From JBCCCJ01 sp039029315 (GTDB taxonomy: Bacteria; Bacteroidota; Bacteroidia; J057), in assembly GCA_039029315.1 (NCBI GenBank), contig JBCCGK010000012.1:106746-170745 (forward strand): a DNA stretch of 64,000 nt. The letters run 5' to 3'. Within the stretch, counting starts at the first letter, position 1. Every line of letters begins with the position of its first letter. The notes under the pieces are model-generated. The model did no database searches. It was not told the DNA's origin and saw nothing but the letters and a program-made list of their open reading frames with translations. Below are positions 53,750 to 63,816 of this stretch, piece after piece. The translations under genes and the position numbers were made by a program.

Positions 53750-56638
53750 ATGAATCAAACTTTTTCACAAACCCAATTCTCTATACTTGTCCTTGTCAGT
53801 TTGGTCAGTTTCCTGATCATACCATTGATGTCATTTGCTACCCACAATCTTGCGGGGCAAATCTCAGCTGAAAGAGTGGATTCCCTGAATCCTAATCTTT
53901 ATCGAATCACCCTAACAACTTATACAGACCCGGCCCCGGCCAATGTAGACCGCTGTTCTGCCAGTCTGGAAATATGGTCTGTAGGTGCCAATCGCACCAA
54001 GTTGACTACCCTTGATAGTATTCCCAGAGCCAATGGTGCCCCTATGACGATCCCGCCATCGGATTGCACCATAGACAACCCACTGAATGGAGTGGTCGTC
54101 AAGAGTACGGTCAAACGGAACATCTATATAGTCGAATGGACCTTCCCCGGTCCAGGAGAATATGATATTTATTATTTCGACATTGCCAGACATGGTGCAG
54201 TCGTCAATATCGACAAACCTGAAGAACAATCCTTTTTTGTCCAGACTCGCCTGTTCATTACTCCACCGATCGTTGGGGGCAACAATACTCTGCTGCTTCT
54301 CAATGAACCCCTGGAAGATGCTTGTATGGACCGACTTTGGACACATAATCCTGGCGGATTCGATGCGGATGGCGATTCACTGGTATATTCTCTGGAACCA
54401 TCTTTCCAGTACGATCCTACCCAGAGCACACAGCCACAGGTGGCAACCGGATATCGGTGGCCTGATGATCCTTCTTTCGGCCAAAGCACATTCACCATTG
54501 ACTCCATTACAGGCCTCATTACCTGGGATGTGCCACGACAAGAAGGGATCTACAACTTTGGCTATCGAGTAGAAGAATACAGAAATGGGCAACTCCTGGG
54601 ATATGTTGTCCGCGATCTCGCTGTGTGGGTCCACAAATGTGACAACAATCCCCCCGTTGTGGAAAGTATCAGAGATACTTGTGTCTTTGCAGGAGATGTA
54701 CTGAATTTTGATTTCCTGGCGTATGATCCAGATGTCTCAGACAGTGTTTATCTGCAACTCAACAATGGTAGTCAGGGCAACAATGGCCCTTTCTCTGTAG
54801 AGAACTCTGCAACGATCAATGGATTGGTTGTAGACCCAAGACCGGGTTTTTCCTTTGTGTATAATTCTCTCCCCGTCAGCACCCTGAACAATGGAGAGGA
54901 GCCAGTGGATACAATTACTGGACAAATTATCTGGGAAACCACTTGTGATAATATCAGAAAACGGTTTTATCAGGTTGATTTTTATGCCACAGACAACAAA
55001 AGCTATTCAGCCACCAATACAGGAACCAGAACCCTGGCTGCCAACCATGCGACTACCATACGAGTAATCCCTCCCCCTCCTGACACCCTGATCGCCAGTA
55101 AGAATTCCCGCGGGATTTCGCTCAGTTGGGACCCCACTCCTTGTGGAGAATTCGTGTTGGGATACAAAATCTATCGCCAACTGGATGGTTCAGGCTGGGC
55201 GCAGGATACCATTTGTTGTGAAATGTCTCCCGCAGATGCTGGCTTTGAATTAATCGGAGAAACTGACGGCTGGCTGAAAACCGATTGGACAGACTCTCTG
55301 GTCAATATCAGCGGCAATCTTGGGGATGAAATTTGTTATGCCGTGACAGCCGTGTATGCAGAACCCATCCAACCCCTTCTACCCGCTCTGGAGACTTGCG
55401 CCGCCCAGGCATGTGTAGAATTTGAAAATAAGGAGATCTATCTCACCAATGACAGTGTGTCCATTACAGATGTAGCCCTTGGCGAAATCTTTTTAAGTTG
55501 GTCTCAACCAAGTGTTGATTCCTTCTTTCCTCCACCCTATACGTATCGCCTCTATCGTGCCAACAATAATGGCTTCCCGGCTATCGAGGTTGCGCGTCTC
55601 GACTTTGGAGATACGACCTATACGGATTTGGGGCTGGACACAGAATTCAGAGGCTACAATTATCGCGTAGAATTATTCGATGGCTTGAATCTTCTCATCA
55701 ATACAAGTGATGGCACAAATGTAGGTTCGAGTATATTCCTTACAGCCATGGGAGGCGGGAGCAATTATATCGATTTGGAGTGGAAGGAATATGTTCCCTG
55801 GGCCAATTCCATGTATGAGATTTATCGTTCTGAAGCTGGGGCCGCTTTTATATTAATAGAAACCTTGGCAGGAACAGGGGCAAACGTTCATAACTTTCGA
55901 GACGAAAATCTGAATCCGGAAGTAGAGTATTGTTACTTCATTCGATCCTATGGAAGTCATAATGTCCTCAATATCAAGGACCCGATCATCAATGACTCTC
56001 AGGTAGCCTGTGATTTTGCTCAGGATGACGAACCGCCTTGCCCGCCAAGCTTGTTGGCTGAAGGAGATTGCGAAAGTGGACTACATACCATCAAGCTCAC
56101 CAAACCAATTCTCGGATGCGATGCCGATGCAGACTCGATAGCTATCTATTTTGCCAACAATCCCAACGGTCCCTATCGAGTGGTGCTCTCTCTGCCATAT
56201 GAAGCTTTTGGTGCTGATACCACCTTTACCTTGAACTACGAACAATATGGACTGGATTTGGCTGGCTGCTATTCGATCACAGCCGTAGATACGCTGGGCA
56301 ATGTCAGCGAGTTGGCACTTCCTTCCTGCGTGGATTATTGTCCATTCCTGGTCATGTCCAATATATTCAGTCCGAATCAGGACGGAATCAATGACATCCT
56401 GAAACCAGAACGATATCGCGATGTCATTCTCAATAGCATTCAAATCTATGATCGGTGGGGCAGAATCATGTTCTCCAAAGACGGTGGCGATATAGCCAAC
56501 CTTTGGGATGGAAATGATTACAAATCCAACAAACCCGCACCGGAAGGGGTCTACTATTATTACCTCCGATATACGGAGCTTGGTCTGGGAGGAGATAGCA
56601 GACGTGAGGAACGAGGGTGGGTAACCCTGTTGAGGTAG
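53750..56638 (+). CDS. large secreted multi-domain protein with gliding-motility-type C-terminus
   Basis: 962 residues. Signal segment FSILVLVSLVSFLIIPLMSFA then Ig-like and cadherin-like beta domains (about 35-430) and two or three fibronectin type III-like modules (about 435-840; SRGISLSWDPTPCGEFVLGYKIYRQ, GEIFLSWSQPS, NYIDLEWKEY). The CHU-type C-terminal domain begins VMSNIFSPNQDGINDIL and has IQIYDRWGRIMFS, EGVYYYYLRY and a final Leu-Arg. Type B T9SS cargo, surface exposed, probably an adhesin or gliding-related. Abundant cysteines may form disulfides. Confidence 0.9.
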   Translation: MNQTFSQTQFSILVLVSLVSFLIIPLMSFATHNLAGQISAERVDSLNPNLYRITLTTYTDPAPANVDRCSASLEIWSVGANRTKLTTLDSIPRANGAPMTIPPSDCTIDNPLNGVVVKSTVKRNIYIVEWTFPGPGEYDIYYFDIARHGAVVNIDKPEEQSFFVQTRLFITPPIVGGNNTLLLLNEPLEDACMDRLWTHNPGGFDADGDSLVYSLEPSFQYDPTQSTQPQVATGYRWPDDPSFGQSTFTIDSITGLITWDVPRQEGIYNFGYRVEEYRNGQLLGYVVRDLAVWVHKCDNNPPVVESIRDTCVFAGDVLNFDFLAYDPDVSDSVYLQLNNGSQGNNGPFSVENSATINGLVVDPRPGFSFVYNSLPVSTLNNGEEPVDTITGQIIWETTCDNIRKRFYQVDFYATDNKSYSATNTGTRTLAANHATTIRVIPPPPDTLIASKNSRGISLSWDPTPCGEFVLGYKIYRQLDGSGWAQDTICCEMSPADAGFELIGETDGWLKTDWTDSLVNISGNLGDEICYAVTAVYAEPIQPLLPALETCAAQACVEFENKEIYLTNDSVSITDVALGEIFLSWSQPSVDSFFPPPYTYRLYRANNNGFPAIEVARLDFGDTTYTDLGLDTEFRGYNYRVELFDGLNLLINTSDGTNVGSSIFLTAMGGGSNYIDLEWKEYVPWANSMYEIYRSEAGAAFILIETLAGTGANVHNFRDENLNPEVEYCYFIRSYGSHNVLNIKDPIINDSQVACDFAQDDEPPCPPSLLAEGDCESGLHTIKLTKPILGCDADADSIAIYFANNPNGPYRVVLSLPYEAFGADTTFTLNYEQYGLDLAGCYSITAVDTLGNVSELALPSCVDYCPFLVMSNIFSPNQDGINDILKPERYRDVILNSIQIYDRWGRIMFSKDGGDIANLWDGNDYKSNKPAPEGVYYYYLRYTELGLGGDSRREERGWVTLLR

Positions 56639-56710
56639 AGACCGGCCTCTTTTCATTCTTCCAAACAGAGTTGACTGACATACGAGGATGCAGGATTGAG
56701 CAAGCTGTCG

Positions 56711-56718
56711 TACCTTTG
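56711..56718 (+). promoter_or_regulatory. -7 box of ribE
   Basis: TACCTTTG, an exact TAnnTTTG match, 50 bases before the ribE ATG. No good -33 TTG at the usual distance. Confidence 0.45.
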
Positions 56719-56768
56719 CTTATCATTTGAGCAGGATGATATGTTTCTGAATTTTATGACGCACACAT

Positions 56769-57389
56769 ATGTTTACTGGTATCATTGAGTTTTTAGGAGA
56801 AATCAAAGCCATTCGCAAAGAGGGAAGCAATATTCACTTTGACATGTGGGCTCCCTTTCCAGACCCGATACAGGTAGACCAGAGTATTGCACATGATGGG
56901 GTATGCTTGACAGTCACTCATATTCAGAAACAATCTCCGGCTGAGGGGGCGTACTACGCTGTTACGGCAGTAGAAGAAACCCTCGATAAGACCAGTCTTT
57001 CTCACTGGAATGTGGGTCGCCTCATCAATATAGAGAGGTGCATGAAAATCGGGGATCGACTTGATGGACATTTTGTCCAGGGCCATGTAGATACGGTCGG
57101 CAAAGTCCTGGAGATCCAGACAAGAGAGGGGTCCTGGATCTATGAAATTGGCTTCGATCAGGGGTTTGCCTCTCTATTGGTGAACAAAGGGTCTATCTGC
57201 GTCAATGGGGTGAGCCTCACTGTTATTGATGCCCGCAAGGACCGCTTCACTCTGACGATCATTCCTTTCACCTATACACATACGAGTTTTCAGTCTTTGG
57301 TTGCGGGAGAAATGGTCAATCTGGAATTTGACATTTTGGGCAAGTACATCCTCAGAATGTTGGAAACAGGCAATATTTCAAAAAGTTAG
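56769..57389 (+). CDS. ribE: riboflavin synthase, alpha subunit
   Basis: 206 residues. Two lumazine-binding repeats: MFTGIIEFLGEI with SIAHDGVCLTVTHI (about 1-95) and DGHFVQGHVDTVGKV with GSICVNGVSLTVIDA (about 96-190). It dismutates 6,7-dimethyl-8-ribityllumazine to riboflavin. No FMN riboswitch is visible in the 130 bases upstream. The IS inserts 18 bases after its stop. Confidence 0.97.
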   Translation: MFTGIIEFLGEIKAIRKEGSNIHFDMWAPFPDPIQVDQSIAHDGVCLTVTHIQKQSPAEGAYYAVTAVEETLDKTSLSHWNVGRLINIERCMKIGDRLDGHFVQGHVDTVGKVLEIQTREGSWIYEIGFDQGFASLLVNKGSICVNGVSLTVIDARKDRFTLTIIPFTYTHTSFQSLVAGEMVNLEFDILGKYILRMLETGNISKS

Positions 57390-57411
57390 AAAAATTTTGT
57401 TTTTTTACTAA

Positions 57412-58878
57412 GTTTGACTTTGGCCCTTATGCTACATTCGAAACAATGATCTTCCAAATGTCAATAGGATTTGGTTTGAAATAGTTCACTTCGGTGTTTT
57501 TGGTCGAAGTTAAAAAATGATTTTGATCATATATATGTCTTCTGACCGCAGCGATGGCATCGGAGAATGTGATGTGTTGTTTTGGATACCATGCAGTTTT
57601 GTTAATGATGAGTTTCCCTTTCTTGTGCAGGCAGTTTGCCCATAGCGTAACGATGCTAAAGAGGGCCATCAGGCATGGGGTAGATCTCTCAATGGCCAGA
57701 TCAGACCATTGTCTTTGGGTTTCGACTCCCAGATGCCTTCTCACTTCTGCAAAAGTCACTTCGACTCTCCATCTTCTGAGAAAGAATTGAACGATTGCTT
57801 TGGGAGATAGCTCTTGATCGGTGCATCCAATGACCATCGGGTCGAGTTTTCCTTGGGGGTCTCTGAGCAGGACCCATCGCATCGGGACGGGTGTATGTCC
57901 ACCTTTATACCACAGAGCAGTATGAGAACAAAATTCCATCTGCTTTTTCTTTCTTCCATACCAGTTGTCAAAGCAGGCTGTTGTCCATTTGATCCGCTTG
58001 TCATTGATTCGTTTGCTCAAGCTCAGTTGCCGTTTTCCTACAATAGGTTTGCGCCCTCTCTTGCCAGGAAGTTGTGGTTTGGGAGGATGAAACAACCTTG
58101 CATTGATCTTCATCCTGACAATCATCTCTACCCCCTGTTTGGGAGCCAAATCCAGCAGATCATAGGTGGCATAGCTGTTGTCAGCCACCAGATAGATCTT
58201 ATTGGGAAGTGATTGGACCCAGCGACCCAGTTGTATGATCAATTGCCGGGCCCAATCGGTCAGTTTCTTCGGCCGCCGATTCCTGCTTCGGTAATACCGC
58301 TGCGAAGGACACAAAGCAGTCAGGAAAGGTAAGGCCCAACACAAGCCTTGTCCCCAAGGCAGATCTGCCAAAAGCATCAAGGACATCCAGCGAAGCCCAC
58401 TACACTTAACAAAAAATGATTTCGAGCTGCGAACTGGATCTCGATAAATCCCTCGCTTGCTGATCCGACGACCCCAACGACGCTCAATGGTCTCATCGAT
58501 GACAAAGACCAGAGCTTGGTCCGCTCCTGGCCCTAGATGATGGATCAGTAAAGACAGAAGAGAGCCACTCACTTGCCTAGCTGACCACTTGGCACGGCTC
58601 AACACACGATGATAGGTCCCAAACTGCTTTAGATTTGATAGCCCAACAGAGCGTAAGAGGTTGCAAACTGTCCGTTTGCCAGGACACAAAACTGCTGCCA
58701 TAAGCAAGAGTTGAGCATGTAACCAGGTAGGGATAGTGAAGCTGTGAGAAATTGGCGATATTAGCCGTCGAAACTCTGCTGGTAGTTGTAACATATTGGA
58801 GGTGGTAAGAGACCCCAATACTAAACAATTCGCAGAGTTTCTTCCTCTTTGGTGATCTATAAAATGGCCAAAGTCAAA
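57412..58878 (-). mobile_element. IS701-like insertion sequence
   Basis: 1467 bp. Left end reads (CTAA)GTTTGACTTTGGCC and right end GGCCAAAGTCAAA(CTAA), so inverted repeats of about 13-14 bp are framed by a direct repeat CTAA (57408-57411 and 58879-58882). It encodes one transposase on the minus strand. The 1.4-1.55 kb size, single ORF and 4-bp YTAR-like target duplication fit the IS701 family. The right end abuts palindromic repeat copy C. Confidence 0.85.
57427..58794 (-). CDS. DDE transposase of the IS701-like element
   Basis: 455 residues from ATG 58794; a TTG at 58818 would add eight. DDE residues are recognisable: D in FVIDETIERRWGRRI, D in IYLVADNSYATYDLL and E in RRWRVEVTFAEVRRHLGVE. 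The SKRGIYRDPVRSSKSFFVKCSGL segment and N-terminal helical domain match IS701/IS4-group enzymes. No frameshift or internal stop, so it may be active. It fills the element. Confidence 0.88.
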   Translation of the reverse strand: MLQLPAEFRRLISPISHSFTIPTWLHAQLLLMAAVLCPGKRTVCNLLRSVGLSNLKQFGTYHRVLSRAKWSARQVSGSLLSLLIHHLGPGADQALVFVIDETIERRWGRRISKRGIYRDPVRSSKSFFVKCSGLRWMSLMLLADLPWGQGLCWALPFLTALCPSQRYYRSRNRRPKKLTDWARQLIIQLGRWVQSLPNKIYLVADNSYATYDLLDLAPKQGVEMIVRMKINARLFHPPKPQLPGKRGRKPIVGKRQLSLSKRINDKRIKWTTACFDNWYGRKKKQMEFCSHTALWYKGGHTPVPMRWVLLRDPQGKLDPMVIGCTDQELSPKAIVQFFLRRWRVEVTFAEVRRHLGVETQRQWSDLAIERSTPCLMALFSIVTLWANCLHKKGKLIINKTAWYPKQHITFSDAIAAVRRHIYDQNHFLTSTKNTEVNYFKPNPIDIWKIIVSNVA

Positions 58879-58882
58879 CTAA

Positions 58883-59043
58883 GAGACCGTTTTGAAATTT
58901 GTACTGAGAATTTTTATGGTGTGTTTTTTTCTCAGACAAGGCTCTTTTTTGTTCTCATAGTGGGGCTATGAGAACAAAAAAAGCTGTAGGATGAGGAAAA
59001 AAGACGCATACAAAAAATAAGTGACAGATTTTCAAACAATCTC
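58883..59043 (+). repeat. palindromic repeat, copy C
   Basis: 161 bp, same orientation as A and B. Ends GAGACCGTTT and AAACAATCTC, right flank TTA (59044-59046). Its left TTA-like flank has been replaced by the CTAA duplication of the IS. Central stem arms at 58945-58960 and 58966-58981 pair perfectly over 16 bp around TGGGG. Confidence 0.85.
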
Positions 59044-59152
59044 TTAGAGAGAACAGTGCAGCTTCTGTATCTCTTTCTATTCCTTTTTCCTTCCAGGGTT
59101 ACGAAGTATACCTCTTGTATAACTTCTCCAAGTAATCCTTCACAACCTCCTT

Positions 59153-60661
59153 ATGGTTAAGCTGCTTTTGTATTTCATTCCTTTTTTTGTCTCTCTTTCC
59201 CTGATTGTTTCTTGTCAAACAGGATCAATAGAGGCACAGGTATCATTTAATCTTGATCAGGAAAAGACCTTGACTTCTGGCAAGGCATTAAATTCCAGCA
59301 CCCAATCAGTCAATCGATACCACTCTATTCTTAGAGAGGTAAGCGAGGCAAGTTTTTCTTTCTCACCGCACAAGAAAAAACTGAATGTTCACCTATCACA
59401 AGGAGAGCAGGCAGGATTGGATTTTCTGGAAATAGAAACAGACTTTCTCCTGCCTCTCCTGCCCTATCCACATCAAGCTGAGATCGATGCATTCGATAAA
59501 GCCAATCTCTTACTGGCAGAATTTGCAAGAAATGGGATAAACCTGAGTTTTCAGCAGAGTAACTCACAATATGGCTTTGTCAAGGCTTCACCAAATATGT
59601 TCAATTCAGATGGGGAATATCTATTTGTCGACAATGCGATTGTACCCAATCCGGGTGTGCAACCACTCAGAATGTCTATTGTCAACAATTGCTTGCATCC
59701 AGGATTATGGGAATTCAATGCGTCGGATGCCGTAGGAGAAATGTTTCATGCCTGGTGCGAGTTGCCTCAAGCATTCTACTTTGACATGATCCGGCACAAT
59801 AACAACATAAGTACTTCGGTAGAAGCCTTGCAGGATTTTTTTCAGAAAGATGACTTTTCCCACATTGCCCTGGATCTGGATAGACTGAGAAGGAGAGGAA
59901 AACAATTGCTATCAACCCAGATGCGCATTGCGGCGGACAAAAAGCTGGGCGGGTATTCCTCTCAGGATTCTCGCAGAAAAGTTCAACGAAAATTCTATGA
60001 GATCTACAAAGGACACTTGGTAGACAGTATTGACTCTTTTGCAGAACTGAATCAAGAACATGTTTTTCGGCTGCATTCATTTGTTCCGCCAGGGATTTAT
60101 GACAATAGCCAATCTTTCAATATCCCCTACCGACCCATCTGGACAAGTGCTGAGGTCTATGAGGTTCGTCCCCTTACTTCTTACGGGTATCCAGAAAACA
60201 GCTATCAGGATCAGGGAACAATCGAAATTGTACTTCATTCAGAGGACCAACAACAGTTATTTGCTGGCAACATCCCCATCTCCTTGCTGGTATTTTCGGC
60301 TGACTATTCCATCCCGGCCTTTGGTGCTGGCGTTCTATCTTCTTCAGAATTGATCGAACGTCGCCATCTCCGACTTCGAGAAGGGCCTCTTCCTCATTAC
60401 GCCTACATGGCAGACATCAGTGGAGACCAGACTATTCTCCTCAACAATCACCAAATCGGTTATGAACAAATATATCTCCGACCTGTCCAACAGGGAGAAG
60501 AAATGTTCTTGCGATTCACCATCGTCTCCTATGAGCGAATTGTGGATCTACTCGAATTCGAAATCCCTATCACAGGGCCTCTCAAAGAACGAATCAAACA
60601 AGCCAGCAAGCGCTATCACCCCCCAGTCTATGAAATTTATAGCGATAGCAATGTGCTGTAA
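59153..60661 (+). CDS. lipoprotein of unknown function
   Basis: 502 residues. Lipobox VSCQT at about 19-23. The N-terminal half is helical and acidic, with DLDRLRRRGKQLLSTQMRIAADKKLGG; the C-terminal half is beta-rich (VYEVRPLTSYGYPE, TIEIVLHSEDQQQLFAGNIPISLLVFSADY). I recognise no family. It is followed 32 bases later by the FG-GAP/ASPIC gene and then a Rieske gene, forming an apparent operon. A surface partner of those two products is the likeliest role. Confidence 0.65.
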   Translation: MVKLLLYFIPFFVSLSLIVSCQTGSIEAQVSFNLDQEKTLTSGKALNSSTQSVNRYHSILREVSEASFSFSPHKKKLNVHLSQGEQAGLDFLEIETDFLLPLLPYPHQAEIDAFDKANLLLAEFARNGINLSFQQSNSQYGFVKASPNMFNSDGEYLFVDNAIVPNPGVQPLRMSIVNNCLHPGLWEFNASDAVGEMFHAWCELPQAFYFDMIRHNNNISTSVEALQDFFQKDDFSHIALDLDRLRRRGKQLLSTQMRIAADKKLGGYSSQDSRRKVQRKFYEIYKGHLVDSIDSFAELNQEHVFRLHSFVPPGIYDNSQSFNIPYRPIWTSAEVYEVRPLTSYGYPENSYQDQGTIEIVLHSEDQQQLFAGNIPISLLVFSADYSIPAFGAGVLSSSELIERRHLRLREGPLPHYAYMADISGDQTILLNNHQIGYEQIYLRPVQQGEEMFLRFTIVSYERIVDLLEFEIPITGPLKERIKQASKRYHPPVYEIYSDSNVL

Positions 60662-60693
60662 TCTCCTAACAACCCACTCAAATTGACTTTTTT

Positions 60694-63366
60694 ATGAAAA
60701 GACCACTGAAAATCACATTGATCATTCTGGCCTCTCTTTCCCTGCTCATCATTGCAGGTGGCCAACTCATTCAGTATAAGATGGGAGAGGAGGGCCTACA
60801 GTTTGCCATCAATCTTGTCAAAAAAAGATTGGGCATGGAGGTGCAAGTCAGACAAGATGACTTTATGTTGGTAGCAGAAACTGAAACCGCCACACTCAGT
60901 GATAGCATCAGGCTTGACAAAAGCATCATTCCCTTCAAAGAAATCGGTGCGACCCTTGGCACACTTGGCAAAAGAAACAATATGCTTTTCCTATACAATG
61001 GGGTAACCATATTCGATGCCAATGGAGATGGAAAACTGGATCTATTCCTCCCACATTCCGGGCGGCCCATTGTCAAGACAGAGGACGACAATCATGTTCT
61101 GGACCCGACTACTCTTGTTGATCCCAAGCCATGTGCCTTGTATATCAATCAGGGCAACAATGCCGCGGGCGACCCCATATTCACGAGTGTTCAGGATCTG
61201 CTTCTACAAACAAACAATCAGCAACTGGTACGGGAAGAATTGATGTTCGAAAATAAGTACTTGCCAAGGGAATCCATCGATGAGAGTGATGCCGGGGTCG
61301 GGCGAATTGGAAAAGGTGCCCTTGCTGGAGACTTCAATGGAGATGGCAACATTGATCTCCTGATTCTCAATGATTATTTCGGCGTGCCCATGAACAAGCC
61401 CAACTTAGGCGTACGAATCTACCCCGCCAATGCCAACCTCGGCAGAAAAGCCAAAGATGAAAGCCAGTACATAGAGACCACCACGCCCCCCTTTCTGGTT
61501 GGAGATATGAAGCAGGGACATACTGTCACGCTGGAGTATGGCGACAAGCCCGAAAAAGAAGGAAGAAATACCCTCCTCCTGAATCTTGGGGACAAAGATC
61601 AGGATGGCATTCCCGAATGGCAGGACATCACAGAATCTGCTGGCATGGATCTGGCTCTCCCCTCCTCCAATGCTGCTATGGGAGACATTGATCGGGATGG
61701 TGATCTGGACATTTATATCGTGAATTTCCAGGACCCTGATTTTTATGGATTTGGCATCCCAAAGTTTTCCGGATACCGCAATGAATTATGGATCAATCAA
61801 CTCGCCGAAACTGGCAAATTGACCTTTAAGGAAGCCGCCATTGACTATGGGGTTGCGGGACTTCACGTGGAAGAAAATCTTCCTTCATCTATGTGGAATC
61901 GCTCGAAAAAGGAATTGTTCCACAACTCTGATCAGCAATGGGATGGCCAACAAGTTGGGGAACAAGCAGATCATAGCTGGGCTGCTCGTCTTGTAGATTA
62001 CAATGATGATGGATATCCTGATCTTATTGTGGCCAATGATGTTGGCAATCGCTTGCGGGTGTATGAAAATCAGGCTGGGACATCGTTCAAGGTAGACGAA
62101 TCATTTCATGGTCCACACTGGAACGGAAGCTGGATGGGCATCAATAGTGGCGACCTCGATGGGGACATGAAGGAAGATATAGTGGTAGCCAATTTTGGCG
62201 GGAACACGATTGCCGTCCGAAATACAGCTGTATTTGCCAACAATACAGAAGAATTGGGGATTGCATCCTTGTCCATTTTGAATTACATAGACGAAAAATA
62301 TGCGAGCCATCATGCACTCTTGTCTTTTGTAGAAGGGAAAGGCCTGGTAGATAAAATCAAGGATACCTATATCCAACATTCTGCTTATATCCCTCCTGAT
62401 GCCTCTTTCAAACAAAACTGTGCGCCTCAGGCACATAAGGTATATGAAGATTTTCATTATGACAGAAGTATTGCTGGTCTGGAATTCGCCTGGAATCCGG
62501 CCTTGTTCGACCTCGAAAATGACGGCGATCTCGATATCTATCTGGTTGGATCACTCAGCAGGGGGAACGATGGCTTTATGGGAGACTGGACTGCTGGTCC
62601 CGGCAGATTGTTGGTCAATGAGACGCTCAGTCCCGGCAGCTTTCACTTCAAAGATCAGACCCTGGAATATCAACTCATGGACATTTCGATGATGAACTAT
62701 GAAGCCAATCCTCCTTATCGACTCTCTCCAGGAACTGGCTGGCACAAAAAAGACAAAATCACCACATTTGATCAGGATTCCTATGCAGGGATGGGGATAG
62801 AAGCCACCCGCAACAGCAAGATCAAGGATTTGTTTCGCATGCACGAGAATGCCAATGCTGTCTATGCCGCAGATCTCAATGGGGATGGGTTTCAGGACCT
62901 GGTGGTTCCACATGCTGGCGGATATAATTCTACTCTTCCCTCAGCACGTAATTTGAAAATCAACTTTGCAGGGAAAGAGTTGGCTGTTCCCGCACCCAAC
63001 AAGGTCATCAAGGCACCCACCAATTTCGAAGAAGGCCCCACATTTGTGTACATCAATCAGAATACCCAACGAGCAGACGCGGGGAACTGGATTCGAATTC
63101 AACTTGAGGATGAGACCTTCAATACCATGGCCATCGGAACCAAGGTCATCGTCAATGACCACATCATGCGCAGACAGATCGTCGGCGGAGAATCCTATGG
63201 GTCTGTCACTTCTGATCTTCTGATCGGGCTCGGACAGGAAGAAGTACACAAACTGGAGATTTTCTGGGGATCGGGAAGTCAGGAGCCAGAAATTATTACC
63301 TTTGGTGTACCAAAAGCAAATGAAACCATCGCGATACGTCGAAACCAAGACATCGCTTCCAGATAA
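60694..63366 (+). CDS. FG-GAP / VCBS repeat protein with ASPIC-UnbV C-terminus (CRTAC1 type)
   Basis: 890 residues. An N-terminal signal-anchor helix (TLIILASLSLLIIAGGQLIQY) is followed by seven or so FG-GAP calcium motifs: FDANGDGKLDLFLP, GDFNGDGNIDLLIL, GDIDRDGDLDIYIV, VDYNDDGYPDLIVA, GDLDGDMKEDIVVA, FDLENDGDLDIYLV and ADLNGDGFQDLVVP. The C-terminal ASPIC/UnbV domain (GNWIRIQLED, VGGESYGSVTSDLLIGLGQ) resembles that of CRTAC1 proteins. Members fold as beta-propellers at the surface. The biochemical role is unknown. Middle gene of a three-gene set. Confidence 0.9.
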   Translation: MKRPLKITLIILASLSLLIIAGGQLIQYKMGEEGLQFAINLVKKRLGMEVQVRQDDFMLVAETETATLSDSIRLDKSIIPFKEIGATLGTLGKRNNMLFLYNGVTIFDANGDGKLDLFLPHSGRPIVKTEDDNHVLDPTTLVDPKPCALYINQGNNAAGDPIFTSVQDLLLQTNNQQLVREELMFENKYLPRESIDESDAGVGRIGKGALAGDFNGDGNIDLLILNDYFGVPMNKPNLGVRIYPANANLGRKAKDESQYIETTTPPFLVGDMKQGHTVTLEYGDKPEKEGRNTLLLNLGDKDQDGIPEWQDITESAGMDLALPSSNAAMGDIDRDGDLDIYIVNFQDPDFYGFGIPKFSGYRNELWINQLAETGKLTFKEAAIDYGVAGLHVEENLPSSMWNRSKKELFHNSDQQWDGQQVGEQADHSWAARLVDYNDDGYPDLIVANDVGNRLRVYENQAGTSFKVDESFHGPHWNGSWMGINSGDLDGDMKEDIVVANFGGNTIAVRNTAVFANNTEELGIASLSILNYIDEKYASHHALLSFVEGKGLVDKIKDTYIQHSAYIPPDASFKQNCAPQAHKVYEDFHYDRSIAGLEFAWNPALFDLENDGDLDIYLVGSLSRGNDGFMGDWTAGPGRLLVNETLSPGSFHFKDQTLEYQLMDISMMNYEANPPYRLSPGTGWHKKDKITTFDQDSYAGMGIEATRNSKIKDLFRMHENANAVYAADLNGDGFQDLVVPHAGGYNSTLPSARNLKINFAGKELAVPAPNKVIKAPTNFEEGPTFVYINQNTQRADAGNWIRIQLEDETFNTMAIGTKVIVNDHIMRRQIVGGESYGSVTSDLLIGLGQEEVHKLEIFWGSGSQEPEIITFGVPKANETIAIRRNQDIASR

Positions 63367-63378
63367 GTAATTCGGCGA

Positions 63379-63816
63379 ATGCCTTCAAAGAATCCAAGTC
63401 GTAGACAATTCATCAGGGACGGGGTGATCCTTGGCGGGGGAGTTTGTACCCTGGCCCTTGGGGCTTGTAGTCTGTTTGATGAACCCGAGATGCGGGTCTG
63501 TAGCCTGGATGAACTCCAGCTCCACCCCTATCTCATCAGCCGGTTCAACCGCAAAAAGATTTTTCTTACTTATCTCCAAGAGGAACTTGTGATCTTCAGT
63601 CTCATCTGTCGGCATAAGCGATGCACAGTCGATTTTGAAGAAGAAGAGCAATTGTTCCTCTGTCCATGTCATGACGGGACGTATGACCGATTTGGTGAAG
63701 TGATAGATGGGCCTCCACCAGCTCCTCTTCTTCGATTCAAATATGAGATTCGAGGAGAAGAGGTATGGGTATTGAATCAGTATGAAGAAATGCGTCGTGA
63801 GGATGGAGGACAATGA
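63379..63816 (+). CDS. Tat-exported Rieske [2Fe-2S] lipoprotein
   Basis: 145 residues. A Tat signal SRRQFIRDGVILGGG (twin Arg at 8-9) ends in a lipobox-like LGAC. The Rieske site is ICRHKRC (Cys-x-His) and CPCHDGTYD (Cys-x-x-His), with FGEVIDGPPPAPLLRF after it. The protein should hold a 2Fe-2S cluster on the outer face of a membrane and pass electrons. Starts 12 bases after the FG-GAP gene, so probably the last gene of one transcript. Confidence 0.92.
   Translation: MPSKNPSRRQFIRDGVILGGGVCTLALGACSLFDEPEMRVCSLDELQLHPYLISRFNRKKIFLTYLQEELVIFSLICRHKRCTVDFEEEEQLFLCPCHDGTYDRFGEVIDGPPPAPLLRFKYEIRGEEVWVLNQYEEMRREDGGQ

Noticed and set aside
56639..56768. FMN riboswitch before ribE
   Set aside because: The conserved RFN motifs could not be found in the 130-base leader.
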